Position numbers and translations under genes: made by a program. A model generated the notes under the pieces. It searched no databases. It was not told the DNA's origin and worked only from the letters and a program-made list of their open reading frames with translations. From positions 641,179-690,333 of the forward strand of contig NZ_HE978531.1 in assembly GCF_000311745.1 (NCBI RefSeq): 49,155 nucleotides of DNA, in the 5' to 3' direction. The stretch comes from Anaerococcus obesiensis ph10. GTDB taxonomy: Bacteria > Bacillota > Clostridia > Tissierellales > Peptoniphilaceae. Every line of letters begins with the position of its first letter. Position 1 is the stretch's first letter. This document shows positions 17,980 through 27,172 of the stretch, in pieces.

Positions 17980-18497
17980 GGTAACCCCATAAAGTTGTAC
18001 CTAATAGCAGAGTTAAAAATATACTAGCTATGGTATTAGTTTTTTTTCCTATCCATAAGGATAGGAATTTATTTATGATGCATTCTTCTTTCTATTTTCT
18101 ACTGGTAAATTAGCTTTAGTTTTGGTTGTTTTTATATTTCATAGCTTAATATTTCACTGTTGTACATATCTAAGTATGGATTTAAATATAATTTCTTTAT
18201 TTTTTCTTTTAATTGTTCTTCATTTAATAAATTAACTTCTTCAATAGTTAATTTTGCTGATGATTATAATTTGTTATTTTTGTTTTCTTTTAGATTTTAG
18301 TCCTTTAATTCCCTTTTTAAAGTCATTGATCCATCTTCTTATTAAAATTTTATTAGGTATATAATATTTATATGAGTTTCTAGATTCTTAATATTTTTTT
18401 ACTACTTTCATTTTAAATTCTGTGCTATATTTTGCCATAAAAACCGACCTCCTCAAGTTAGTTTTTAGGTCTAACTTTTATGTTGGGACAGCTCATA
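17980..18497 (-). pseudogene. IS3-family insertion sequence relic
   Basis: On the minus strand an AGGAGGT site precedes ATG at 18436-18438 and MAKYSTEFKMKVVKKY, the start of an IS3-type OrfA, which is then broken by stops. WINDFKKGIKGLKSK (OrfA end) follows and, after a deletion, PYLDMYNSEILSYEI, a piece of OrfB. Most of the transposase is gone. The stretch 17640-17980 upstream of it shows no gene. Confidence 0.7.
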
Positions 18498-18668
18498 ACT
18501 ACATCCTTTTTTCTTTTATATTTTCCATTATATATATTTATTTTGTATATTAGTAAGAATAGTAAGTGCATATTAACTTAAGAAAAAATTGACATAGCAC
18601 TTGCTTTTCTAGTAGACTCTTTTGTCAATTTTAACTTATTTGGAAAGTCCTAACCCCATTTCATTGCA

Positions 18669-18696
18669 TTGTAAAATTCATATAATAATGTATAAT
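18669..18696 (+). promoter_or_regulatory. Promoter of the methyltransferase gene
   Basis: TTGTAA (18669-18674), a 16-base spacer, TATAAT (18691-18696), 38 bases before the ATG at 18734. Confidence 0.6.
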
Positions 18697-18733
18697 ATTC
18701 ATATAAAATATGAGTAAAGGATAATTTATTATT

Positions 18734-19456
18734 ATGAGTGACTTATTAGAAGGAAATAAAGTTCAGAAAATAGCTTATAGAAATTATAAAAATAATACTC
18801 CTTGGCCAGCAGATGATACTTGGCATTATATTACACATCTTATAATAGAAAAATTTGTTGCAAATTGGGTAAATAAATATACATATGAAAATTCAATTTG
18901 TCTAAATATAGGATCTGGGTTAAGCAAGTATCCTGTTAAAGGAACTTTAATACAAATGGATATTATAAGTGAATATGTTGAAAGTCAACCAAATTATATT
19001 GTTGGAAGTTTAGAAGATATACCTATTGAAGATAATAGCGTTGAATTTATTATTTGTGTTGGAAGTGTTCTAAATTATTGTGATGCTATTCGTTCTATTA
19101 ACGAAATTAAAAGAGTATTAAAGAAAAACGGGAAAGCTTTAATTGAATTTGAACGTTCAAATAGTGCCGAATTTTTATTAACAAAAGATTATGGCTCTGA
19201 TGTTTTTTTAAAAAAATATAACTACAACAATCAGGAACACTTATTATGGATGTATAGCGAAAAATATATAAAAAAAATATTATCACACAATGGTTTTAGA
19301 ATAGAAAATATTTATAGATTTCATATCCTATCTTCTATTATGTATAAACTAGGTTTTAGCGAAAAAGAATCATCTAAATATTATAAACTTGATGATTCTT
19401 TTCAGCTATTATCATATCCGTTTGCCCATAATGTTATAATCGAATTTACTAAGTAA
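18734..19456 (+). CDS. Class I SAM-dependent methyltransferase
   Basis: The 240-residue protein has a Methyltransf_11-type Rossmann core: ICLNIGSGLSKYP (motif I, about residue 55), an acidic loop LIQMD, GSLEDIPIEDNSVEFIICVGSVLNY (motifs II-III) and EIKRVLKKNGKALIEFE (post-motif). The C-terminal third (about 150-240) is the likely substrate cap. The substrate is unknown. Its strand is opposite to the next two genes and its 3' end overlaps the acetyltransferase-like gene by eight bases tail to tail. It lies in an accessory island with a recombinase. The Shine-Dalgarno site (AAAGGA) is rather far from the ATG. Confidence 0.8.
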   Translation: MSDLLEGNKVQKIAYRNYKNNTPWPADDTWHYITHLIIEKFVANWVNKYTYENSICLNIGSGLSKYPVKGTLIQMDIISEYVESQPNYIVGSLEDIPIEDNSVEFIICVGSVLNYCDAIRSINEIKRVLKKNGKALIEFERSNSAEFLLTKDYGSDVFLKKYNYNNQEHLLWMYSEKYIKKILSHNGFRIENIYRFHILSSIMYKLGFSEKESSKYYKLDDSFQLLSYPFAHNVIIEFTK

Positions 19457-20444
19457 TGTTGTTTTTTACAATTGTCAGAAATGTTATAATCCCACTAATC
19501 ATTGTTATTGAATTTACTAAAGTTGATATATATTTGGTAATACTCAATTCATCTTGAAAATAACATAATAAAATCGAGCTTAAACTTAACACTATCCAAA
19601 TTGTAAAGACTAAATATTTCCTAATATTCTTTTTCTTTTGTTGAGATAAAGTTATTGTTTCAGACTTTATCTGATTGCATATTCCATTATCAAACAATCG
19701 ACAGTTAACTGAGTATATTTCTTCAACACTAGCCTCTGGAGGATATTCATTATTGAGTAAAGCGAGAATATTGTTGAACGTTTCTATAAGTTCATTTTTA
19801 TTATCTGTATAATGCAAATACCACTGCAAATAGTGTTCCTCATATATTTCTGATATTAAGGACATATAAAAATTTTTATTATATACATACGAGTTCTCTT
19901 CATATAAGTCTGCTTTTTTTATAGCTATACTGTATTCAAAAAACTCTAATGTTTTACCCATATAGGGTTGTTTGTATGGTATATTTAATATATGAAATTG
20001 TTCAAATGATAAAATTTGTCTAAAATAATTGCTATCCATTTCAATGAGCTTTGTCTCGTGTTTAAGTAAAGATAATTCGGTCACAATAAATTCTATGAAT
20101 AGCTTTTTTGAATTCAAAGTTTTATTTATTTCTTCAAAAATCATCTGGTAAAAATTATAAAACAGTGTGTGATTCCTATTTTCTGTACAAAGATAATCTA
20201 GCATTAATACTTTATTTTTCTTTAGATATGCGTATTCTGCAAAGCCACACACTTCTCCATTAAGATATAATACGAAAAAAAACATAACTCTGTTTTCGTC
20301 ATATTTTTTTGAAATGTAATCCATAATTTGATTTGTATCGGTCTGGGCAAATTTATCAACTGTTTTTGTATATATATTTAAAGCCTTAATTAAATCAGAT
20401 TGTTTAGCTCTAGATGCATTTTTTATGTTATAACATACATTCAT
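19449..20444 (-). CDS. GNAT-like protein with C-terminal membrane anchor
   Basis: In this 331-residue protein the N-terminal half (about 1-150) looks like a GNAT acetyltransferase fold: VMFFFVLYLNGEVCGFAEYAYLKKNKVLMLDYLCTE resembles strands beta2-beta4, but the classic Q/RxxGxG/A acetyl-CoA loop is not obvious. The C-terminus has two transmembrane helices (about 277-296 and 305-325), so the domain would be tethered to the membrane facing the cytoplasm. It starts 26 bases after the recombinase stop, on the same strand, so the two are probably cotranscribed. Its 3' end overlaps the methyltransferase gene. Function unknown. Confidence 0.6.
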   Translation of the reverse strand: MNVCYNIKNASRAKQSDLIKALNIYTKTVDKFAQTDTNQIMDYISKKYDENRVMFFFVLYLNGEVCGFAEYAYLKKNKVLMLDYLCTENRNHTLFYNFYQMIFEEINKTLNSKKLFIEFIVTELSLLKHETKLIEMDSNYFRQILSFEQFHILNIPYKQPYMGKTLEFFEYSIAIKKADLYEENSYVYNKNFYMSLISEIYEEHYLQWYLHYTDNKNELIETFNNILALLNNEYPPEASVEEIYSVNCRLFDNGICNQIKSETITLSQQKKKNIRKYLVFTIWIVLSLSSILLCYFQDELSITKYISTLVNSITMISGIITFLTIVKNNIT

Positions 20445-20470
20445 TTCATCCTACCACTCATAATAATAAA

Positions 20471-21394
20471 TTATCCTTTACTGATAGATATTTTTAACCT
20501 TGGATTTTTGTATTTCATTATTTCGATTTTTTTATTAGAGGTTATATTCGTATAAATCTGTGTTGTTGTTATGCTTGAATGTCCCAATATTTGTTGTATA
20601 TGTCTGGAATCAACATCATTTTCTAATAAGAGTGTTGCAAATGTATGTCTAAACATATGAGGTGTTATATTCATTGGTATACTTGCTTTCTTACAAATTT
20701 TTTTAATCATATTTCTAACTGACTGATCTGACAATTTATTATTAATTCTATTTACAAAGAAATATTCTTTCATTTCTAACCCAAATAATTTCTCATATTG
20801 TTTTATTTCTTTCCATAGATTTTCATTATATACAGGTAATATTCTCTCTTTATTACCTTTCCCGTAAATTCTGATCGTTCTTTCACTATAGGAAATTTGT
20901 TCTCTTCTTAAGTCACATAACTCACTAATTCTTATTCCGGTGCTTATTAATATTTCTAATATTATAATATCTCTAGAAAGTACTTTATATTTATATATAT
21001 TTTTATTAGCATTATCTCTTTCATCATATAAATATTTAAATAAGTTTTCTAAATAAACTATAGGTATTGTTTTGGGTAAAATAACAGGTTCCTTTAGTCT
21101 TAACCTTATTTTTGTAAAAGGATTATATTCTAATAAATCCTCATATGTAAGATATGAGAAAAATGCTTTCAAAGTAGCTATCTTTCTTTTAATTGTTTTC
21201 ACTCTATACCCCTTAGTATGTAACATCTCTATGTATTTACATAATATATCTTTTTTATAATAATTTTCTTCCTTATCCAAAAATACTATGTATTGTTTTA
21301 GGTCTAGTTTATAAGACTTTACTGTTTTATAGTTTAAATTATTTTGCTTTTCACATACTTTTAAATATTCATCTACCAAATTTTCTAAATTCAT
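20471..21394 (-). CDS. Tyrosine recombinase (XerC/D-like integrase)
   Basis: The 307-residue length fits Xer-type recombinases. It has an N-terminal SAM-like core-binding domain (about 1-90) and a catalytic domain (about 110-300). Catalytic residues are visible: Arg in ISTGIRISELCDLR, Lys in GKGNKERILPV, HxxR in HMFRHTFATLLLE, His in LGHSSITTTQ and the nucleophile Tyr in QIYTNI. An AGGAGAAAAGAT site precedes the ATG. It is followed by the acetyltransferase-like gene and lies beside a degraded mobilisation module. It probably integrates or excises this island and is unlikely to be the chromosomal dimer-resolution XerC/D. Confidence 0.9.
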   Translation of the reverse strand: MNLENLVDEYLKVCEKQNNLNYKTVKSYKLDLKQYIVFLDKEENYYKKDILCKYIEMLHTKGYRVKTIKRKIATLKAFFSYLTYEDLLEYNPFTKIRLRLKEPVILPKTIPIVYLENLFKYLYDERDNANKNIYKYKVLSRDIIILEILISTGIRISELCDLRREQISYSERTIRIYGKGNKERILPVYNENLWKEIKQYEKLFGLEMKEYFFVNRINNKLSDQSVRNMIKKICKKASIPMNITPHMFRHTFATLLLENDVDSRHIQQILGHSSITTTQIYTNITSNKKIEIMKYKNPRLKISISKG

Positions 21395-21537
21395 ATCTTT
21401 TCTCCTAGTAAAATATATTTACTCAAAATGATACCATATTATTTCTTAATTTGAGCGACTTTTAAAATAATGATATAACATAAATTATAAATAATACTTA
21501 ATCAGGAGATTTCTCACAAGGAATGTATTTTAAAATC

Positions 21538-21586
21538 AGACCTATAAATTAAGTTTTTTACTTAATTTTACAGGTCTTTTGTTTTG
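21538..21586 (+). terminator. Stem-loop with U-run at the edge of the mobilisation relic
   Basis: AGACCT...AATTAAGT pairs with ACTTAATT...AGGTCT (21538-21577) and is followed on the plus strand by TTTTGTTTTG. No intact gene precedes it on that strand, so it is probably left from the old element. Confidence 0.6.
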
Positions 21587-21611
21587 CATATTTTTAATAA
21601 GATGATTTTTT

Positions 21612-21745
21612 ATGACTAACAGATATAGAAATAATTGAATATATTTGATACTTTCAGATGATCAACTTGAAATTTTAAAGAAAAAATACAAGCTTTCAGA
21701 TTGTAACACTTTAAGGCAATTTAGATAATTATATGATGGAGAACA
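21612..21745 (+). pseudogene. MobC-like mobilisation protein relic
   Basis: From ATG at 21612 the reading MTNRYRNN, then LSDDQLEILKKKYKLSDC and TLRQF resembles the start of relaxosome accessory proteins (MobC family), interrupted by stops. It is directly followed by relaxase remains in the same orientation, the usual mobC-relaxase order. Confidence 0.45.
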
Positions 21746-21749
21746 AATA

Positions 21750-22753
21750 ATGGCTGTTACAAAAATACTCCAATAAAAAACATACTTTATTTAGCCTTGG
21801 ATTGTATTATGAATTAGGATAAAACAGTTAAAAAAATACTGATACTATCTTTTGTTGCGATCCACAAACTGCTCATTTAGAATTTAAGTAAACCAAAAAA
21901 AAAATGCAATTCTAATACAAAAATTTTATCAAGACATCTAATTCAATATTTCGCTACTTGAAAAAGCTCGCTAGAACAGGCACATCAAATTTGAATAGAT
22001 CTATGCAAGAAAGTTTTGCAAAGAAAGTATGAATATGTACTTACTGCTCATATCAACAATACAATCATATTCTATATACATGCATAAGGTACGAAGAAAA
22101 TCCATTTTAGCAAATGGTAGAATAGCAGTTTAATATCTAAGGTTAATAACTAACTTAGAGATGAAATCCAAAGAAGACAATAGCTCATTATTAAATTTAT
22201 AAGTTGGATAGATATAATCCTACAACTGAATGCAAGACCTAAAGTTGATATGAGGATAAAGTCTAAACTAATTGAATACCGATCTTAGGAACTTTTGTGG
22301 CAGTCATAACGAAAGATATCTATATACGTTATATTGAGTTTAAGATTAGATATCAAAGTAATGAATTATGTAAAAGATAATAACCTATCTGTTATTGACG
22401 AATAATATGAAGCTTACAAAAGAAAATATAAAACTGCTGGTAAATCTTGGTATTACTATGACCAAAACAAGAAAAGAAATTCTTGGAAGTCTAAACTGCA
22501 ATTTGATATAGATAGAACTATTAATAAGTCTAAATCGTGGGAAGAATTTTTAGAAAATATGAAATCTCTTGATTATGAAATTAAGTTTGGTAAACACATT
22601 GCTTTTCGCCATAAAGATAAGCAAAGATTTACAAGAGCAAAGACTATCAAAAAAGATTATACAAAAGAGAAAATCAAAGAAAAAATAGGTTTAGCTATTA
22701 GAAATAAAGCTAACCCTATTAAAAAACGAGTAGGAAATATTATTGATATATGA
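21750..22753 (+). pseudogene. Relaxase (mobilisation nuclease) relic
   Basis: Pieces in several frames match a Firmicute MobA-type relaxase. MAVTKI at the start; HLIQYF and AHQI, KVLQRKYEYVLTAHINN, the HUH-relaxase region whose family form is THIDxxHIHNH; then KSWYYYDQNKKRNSWKSKL, and finally an uninterrupted C-terminal stretch (22559-22753, DYEIKFGKHIAFRHKDKQRF). Numerous stops and frameshifts show long decay. This was an integrative mobilisable element. Confidence 0.65.
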
Positions 22754-22754
22754 T

Positions 22755-22801
22755 TTGTACCCATAAAACTGGACACAATATTTAATCATTTACAGACCCG
22801 A
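22755..22801. mobile_element. Solo end of an insertion sequence
   Basis: TGTACCCATAAAACTGGACA followed by a tail ending TTTACAGACCC. The same end, inverted, occurs at 30173-30212. The terminus points toward the transport operon, whose stop codon lies eight bases further on. Confidence 0.65.
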
Positions 22802-22808
22802 CTTTCTT

Positions 22809-24173
22809 TTACAATTCAAAAATCTCATCTGCAACTTCGTTTAAAAACTCAATGTCATGAGAAACTATAAGAATTATTTTATCCTTATTTCTATATTTTT
22901 TTATTAGCTCAGATATTTTTTCCATATTGGAATAATCCATACCACTTGTAGGTTCGTCAAAAAAGACAAATGGAGAATCCTTACACATAACAGATGCTAT
23001 TGCAAGTCTTTGCTTTTGTCCTCCTGATAAACTCATAGGATGTCTTTCAATAAATTCGTCCAGGCCTAAATCTTTTAAGATGATTTTCGCCTTTTCTTCA
23101 TCAAAATTCTTTACTCCAAGGCTAAGCTCTTTGAATACTTCATCTGTGAATAATTGATGATTTACGTCTTGCATAACAAGTGAAGAGTTTTTGAGTCTTC
23201 CTTTTTTAGATAGCTTCTCTCCCTTAAAATAAATTTCTTCTTTCGATTTTTTCTCAAGACCAATTAAACATCTTAATAGACTTGATTTTCCTCGTCCGTT
23301 GGATCCTATTATGCCATAAATTTTACCAAGCTTAAAAGAAATGTTTTTTACACTTAAACAATCATCATCAGTAAATTTATAGCTAAGATTTTTTATCTGA
23401 TACTCTCCATCATCTTTTAGATAAGTAACTTCTAATTTGCATAATTCTTTATCTCTTAAACTTAAAGCGTTCAATTCATTTTTATCAAACTTTAAAAATT
23501 CACTTCTTGCATAAGTTTTTTTAAGCTTGCCTTTATCTATTAAAAATACACGATCAACCATGTCCATCAAATAATAAATTCTATGCTCAGCTACAATTAT
23601 GCTTATGCCCTTTTCTTTTAATATCTTTAGCATCTTTGTCAAAACACTTATGCTTTTAATATCCAAATTTGAAGAAGGTTCATCCATAACTATGATCTTT
23701 GTGCCCGCTATATAAGAAGCGGCAATGCAAAGTATTTGTTTCTCACCGCCGGATAGATTAAATATATTTCTATTCAAAAGATTTTTTATAGGAAATATTT
23801 CAAGCATATCACTTAAACGCCTGTCCATCTCTTCCCTTGCAAGACCAATATTTTCCAAATAAAATAATAATTCTAATGTAGTATTAACATTAAAGAAATA
23901 TGTCTTAGGATTTTGAAAAACAGTTGAGACAAGCATTGAGATTTGATAAAGTTCCAAATCTTTTATATTTTTACCATCAATAATTATTTCGCCCTTTGTC
24001 TTTGCGTTATCATACCTTACAGCTAGTCCGTTGATGGAATTTATTATAGATGACTTACCACTTCCACTTTTTCCTGTTAATAGCACGCACTCTCCCTCGG
24101 CTACCAATAGTGATATATCGTCTAATATATGTTCTTTTCCATAATCAAGACTTAGATTTTTAACTTCTACCAT
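22809..24173 (-). CDS. ECF transporter fused double ATPase (EcfA-EcfA')
   Basis: The 454 residues contain two complete ABC domains in one chain. The first (about 1-225) has Walker A GKSGSGKSS, signature LSGGEKQIL and Walker B IIVMDEPSS. The second (about 245-454) has GSNGRGKSS, LSGGQKQRL and FVFFDEPTS. Energy-coupling-factor importers use two such ATPases with EcfT; here they are fused. The start ATG overlaps the EcfT stop (7 bases), so translation is coupled. It is last in a five-gene operon. IS-end sequence begins eight bases after the stop. Confidence 0.9.
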   Translation of the reverse strand: MVEVKNLSLDYGKEHILDDISLLVAEGECVLLTGKSGSGKSSIINSINGLAVRYDNAKTKGEIIIDGKNIKDLELYQISMLVSTVFQNPKTYFFNVNTTLELLFYLENIGLAREEMDRRLSDMLEIFPIKNLLNRNIFNLSGGEKQILCIAASYIAGTKIIVMDEPSSNLDIKSISVLTKMLKILKEKGISIIVAEHRIYYLMDMVDRVFLIDKGKLKKTYARSEFLKFDKNELNALSLRDKELCKLEVTYLKDDGEYQIKNLSYKFTDDDCLSVKNISFKLGKIYGIIGSNGRGKSSLLRCLIGLEKKSKEEIYFKGEKLSKKGRLKNSSLVMQDVNHQLFTDEVFKELSLGVKNFDEEKAKIILKDLGLDEFIERHPMSLSGGQKQRLAIASVMCKDSPFVFFDEPTSGMDYSNMEKISELIKKYRNKDKIILIVSHDIEFLNEVADEIFEL

Positions 24174-24856
24174 ATTAAGCCTCCTACAACAAGCCCCATA
24201 ATGATTAAAACATAAACAAAATCAATTAGCTGTATCTTTACACGGATATATCTAGTCTTAGCAATTGGATTTTCTATTGCCTTTGTTTCCGCCGCTTTTG
24301 CAATGTCATCTGCTATGTTCGAAGATATAATTAGTAGTGGCACAGAAACATATTCAAGATATTTGACTGGATTTTTAAAATTTATTCCTCTTACTTTCAT
24401 AGCCATTTTAATGTTTTTCTTCTCCTCCCTAAAAGATGGGAAAAATCTAAACATAACCGCAATAGGTATAGATACATTCTTTGAGATCTTAATCTTATCC
24501 ATCGATGAAATTATTGTACCTACATCAGAGGTCTTTATCATGAAGCTTGCCGCCATAAATGGTAAAATAAACATTCTAATTACAATAGGTATACTAAAAA
24601 ACATCTTAACTATAGGGTTTAATTCAGATAACACCATAAAATTAGGCAAGGAGTAAAGTATCCCACATAAAATAATCCATTTGAAAAGTGTTTTTTTGTA
24701 TCCATTCAAATAAAGCAAAATACCAATAAGACAAACAATCGCTAGCTCAAAACGGATGTTTATGCTATGCATAACAGTTAAGCCTGCGATAAATACGACT
24801 AATATCTTAGAGATCGGATTGGGATTAAAGGGAGCATTTGAAGAAAAGGTAGGCAT
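24167..24856 (-). CDS. ECF transporter transmembrane component (EcfT)
   Basis: The 229-residue protein has about five to six transmembrane helices and the EcfT coupling region AMKVRGINFKNP (about residue 150), equivalent to the Ala-Arg-Gly helices that touch the ATPases. It starts PTFSSNAPFNPNPISKILVV, as CbiQ/EcfT proteins often begin. Its ATG overlaps the stop of the S-component gene (TAATG), and its own end overlaps the ATPase gene. Confidence 0.88.
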   Translation of the reverse strand: MPTFSSNAPFNPNPISKILVVFIAGLTVMHSINIRFELAIVCLIGILLYLNGYKKTLFKWIILCGILYSLPNFMVLSELNPIVKMFFSIPIVIRMFILPFMAASFMIKTSDVGTIISSMDKIKISKNVSIPIAVMFRFFPSFREEKKNIKMAMKVRGINFKNPVKYLEYVSVPLLIISSNIADDIAKAAETKAIENPIAKTRYIRVKIQLIDFVYVLIIMGLVVGGLIW

Positions 24857-25440
24857 TATACAATGCCTGCTTTTTCAAAGTGTTTCTTCAACAGAGCCTT
24901 TCCTATATATGCCCCAATAATTCCTCCTAAGAAAGCACCTAAGGCTACTAAAGCCATGTGAGGATAAGTTATTAACTTTTCTAATACATCAACATAATCT
25001 TTTCCCATCATCATCAAAGACATCTCCATATATTTTTCTTTTGCTAAAAGCATTTGCATTAAAGAGCTACATATCCATGTGCTGAAGATTGCATAAGATA
25101 TCATATTATATTTAAATGACTTATAGTTTCCAATTTTTCTAATTAACTCTGCTATTATCATAACGATAAGCGATAGAACTACAACTACGTAGGTATGTCC
25201 AGCAGCAAACATCACAAGTGGTGATATCATGCCGAATATAAATAGTGCCCATGGTTTTTGAACCTTAGTCATAAATAACATAACAACAGTTCCTGCAACT
25301 ATGGCTAATACTGTCGGGTATATTAAAAACAATATCGGAATCATTCCCATCATACCAATTCCAAACATCAAGACGAAATAAATTACGCCAAAAACACCGA
25401 TGCTTACTAAATCTTTTACTTTTAATTTTTTATTGTCCAT
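24856..25440 (-). CDS. ECF transporter substrate-binding S component (MptD/Trep_Strep type)
   Basis: The 194-residue very hydrophobic protein has about five to six helices. The start KVKDLVSIGVFGVIYFVLMFGIG, the middle PWALFIFGMISPLVMFAAGH and the Gly-rich final helix GAFLGGIIGAYIGKALLKKHF are those of the MptD (Trep_Strep) S-component family. S components bind the substrate; this one may accept a metallophore or metal complex, given the Fur box and partner genes. The Shine-Dalgarno site is GAGGGG. The substrate is inferred from context only. Confidence 0.83.
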   Translation of the reverse strand: MDNKKLKVKDLVSIGVFGVIYFVLMFGIGMMGMIPILFLIYPTVLAIVAGTVVMLFMTKVQKPWALFIFGMISPLVMFAAGHTYVVVVLSLIVMIIAELIRKIGNYKSFKYNMISYAIFSTWICSSLMQMLLAKEKYMEMSLMMMGKDYVDVLEKLITYPHMALVALGAFLGGIIGAYIGKALLKKHFEKAGIV

Positions 25441-25450
25441 TTTAATCCCC

Positions 25451-27172
25451 TCAATAAATAAATTCTTCTGCCATTTTTGTTTTTTCTATTAAATTCTTGT
25501 AAACTTTTGATTTTTGTAAAAGCTCTTCATGTTTGCCTTCACATTCTACTTTTCCGTTTTCAAGAACTACTATCTTGTCAGCATTTTCTATGGATTTCAT
25601 TCTGTGTGAAATGATGACAACAGTTTTATCTTTAATTAAATTATTTAAAGACTCTTGAATTTTTTTCTCATTGTCAACATCAAGGCTTGCTGCTATCTCG
25701 TCTAAGATCAATATCGGTGCATCTTTTAAGAAGGCTCTGGCTATTGATAATCTCTGTCTTTCTCCGCCTGATAGCTCAGCACCGTTCTCACCAATAACTG
25801 TATCGAAACCCTTGTCCATTTTTTCTATAAAATCTGTGCAGTTTGCAAGTTTTGCTGCTCTTTTTACTTCTTCGTCGCTTGCATCTTGCTTTCCGATTCT
25901 AATATTTTCCATAACGCTTTGATTAAAGAGAACTACATCTTGGAAAACAATAGACACCTTATCAAAAAGGGATTCTGTTGATATTTCTTTTATATCTTTG
26001 CCATCGATTAAAATTTGTCCTTCATCATAATCATAAAGTCTTGATATAAGTTTCAATATAGTTGTTTTACCGCATCCGCTTGCACCTACCAAAGCGGTGA
26101 CTTCTCCCTGTTTAGCCTTAAAACTTACGCCTTCTAATACTTTTTCATCTTTATTGTAAGCAAATTCAACATTTTTTAAATCAATATCAAATTTTTTTAG
26201 TTCATAGTCATCGCCTTCTTGTAAATCTTGATTTTCAATTTCTTTTAGTCTTTCAATTTTTGGCGATAAATAAAATATCTCCATCAGTCCTTCTTTAGAT
26301 GCATCTAGAGAGTCTTTTAACTTCATAGCAGCTAGCAAATATCCTACAAGGTAGAGAGCACTTATCTCTTTATTAATAATTAGATTTACGCCAACAAATA
26401 TTACGACAGCAAGGGAAATAAAACTAAATATTGAAGATATAGACATAGTTAAAATATTTACTAACTCTGTCTTTAAGTGCACTTTTTCACTTTTATCCAT
26501 TTTTTCATACAGCTTTTCTTTCATTTCCTCTGATAAGCCATAGGCTTTAATCTCCATCTGCATTTCGATATTTTCTTGAAAGCTTTCTGAGTTTTCTCTC
26601 AAGGCGTCATAATATCTTTTTTGTCCCTTAACTGAATGTTTTTTAGACAAGGGTATGAATATAAAGCTTAATATTGTTGGGATAATTACAGCTAAACCCA
26701 TCTTGACATTGCTCACTAGCATCATGATGGATATTAGTGGGAAGAAGAGTGCCATGCCGCCCACCTTTGGTATTGAGTGACTCATTGCATGCTCTATACC
26801 TTCAATATCAGCCATAATTGTTTGCGCTAGGTCTGAAATGTCATGTTTAGAAAAGTAAGATAGAGGTAATTTTGATAAATTCTCCGCTGTCCTTATTCTT
26901 AAATCTGCACTTTCTTGATAGGTTGTGCTATATAATTTATCGTATTCTATAGAAAGCAAAATATACATTGCTATCATGGTCAAAACTGAGAATACTATAT
27001 AAAAGCCCTTGCTTTTACCCATATTTTCCAAAACTTCCTGAGCAAAAATCATTAGTAATATTGCAGGAAGCATGTTTATACAATAAACGAAAAATGAGGA
27101 CAGTGTTGCTTTACTTAAATTTCTTGCTCCTTTATCTGTAAGAGCAAATCTTTTTTTATAAAACTCCTTCAT
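25451..27172 (-). CDS. ABC half-transporter, ATPase/permease (YbtQ/IrtB-like)
   Basis: About 573 residues: six transmembrane helices (about 20-310), then an ATPase domain with Walker A GASGCGKTT, signature LSGGERQRL, Walker B PILILDEIAAS and the H-loop ISHR. I chose ATG at 27170-27172, preceded by GGAGGG; it lies inside the end of the upstream gene, so translation is coupled. With the upstream gene it forms a heterodimer. The exporter-type fold is used as an importer in the yersiniabactin YbtPQ and mycobactin IrtAB systems, and this pair with an iron-type operator fits that group. A true exporter role remains possible. Confidence 0.87.
   Translation of the reverse strand: MKEFYKKRFALTDKGARNLSKATLSSFFVYCINMLPAILLMIFAQEVLENMGKSKGFYIVFSVLTMIAMYILLSIEYDKLYSTTYQESADLRIRTAENLSKLPLSYFSKHDISDLAQTIMADIEGIEHAMSHSIPKVGGMALFFPLISIMMLVSNVKMGLAVIIPTILSFIFIPLSKKHSVKGQKRYYDALRENSESFQENIEMQMEIKAYGLSEEMKEKLYEKMDKSEKVHLKTELVNILTMSISSIFSFISLAVVIFVGVNLIINKEISALYLVGYLLAAMKLKDSLDASKEGLMEIFYLSPKIERLKEIENQDLQEGDDYELKKFDIDLKNVEFAYNKDEKVLEGVSFKAKQGEVTALVGASGCGKTTILKLISRLYDYDEGQILIDGKDIKEISTESLFDKVSIVFQDVVLFNQSVMENIRIGKQDASDEEVKRAAKLANCTDFIEKMDKGFDTVIGENGAELSGGERQRLSIARAFLKDAPILILDEIAASLDVDNEKKIQESLNNLIKDKTVVIISHRMKSIENADKIVVLENGKVECEGKHEELLQKSKVYKNLIEKTKMAEEFIY

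Noticed and set aside
20471-21394. Calling the recombinase chromosomal XerC or XerD
   Set aside because: It lies in a decayed mobilisation module with cargo genes; housekeeping Xer genes are usually not so placed.
22809-25440. Reading the ECF genes as a cobalt or biotin importer
   Set aside because: The S component is of the MptD type rather than CbiM or BioY, and the operon has a Fur box and two YbtPQ-like genes, so metal chelates are more likely.
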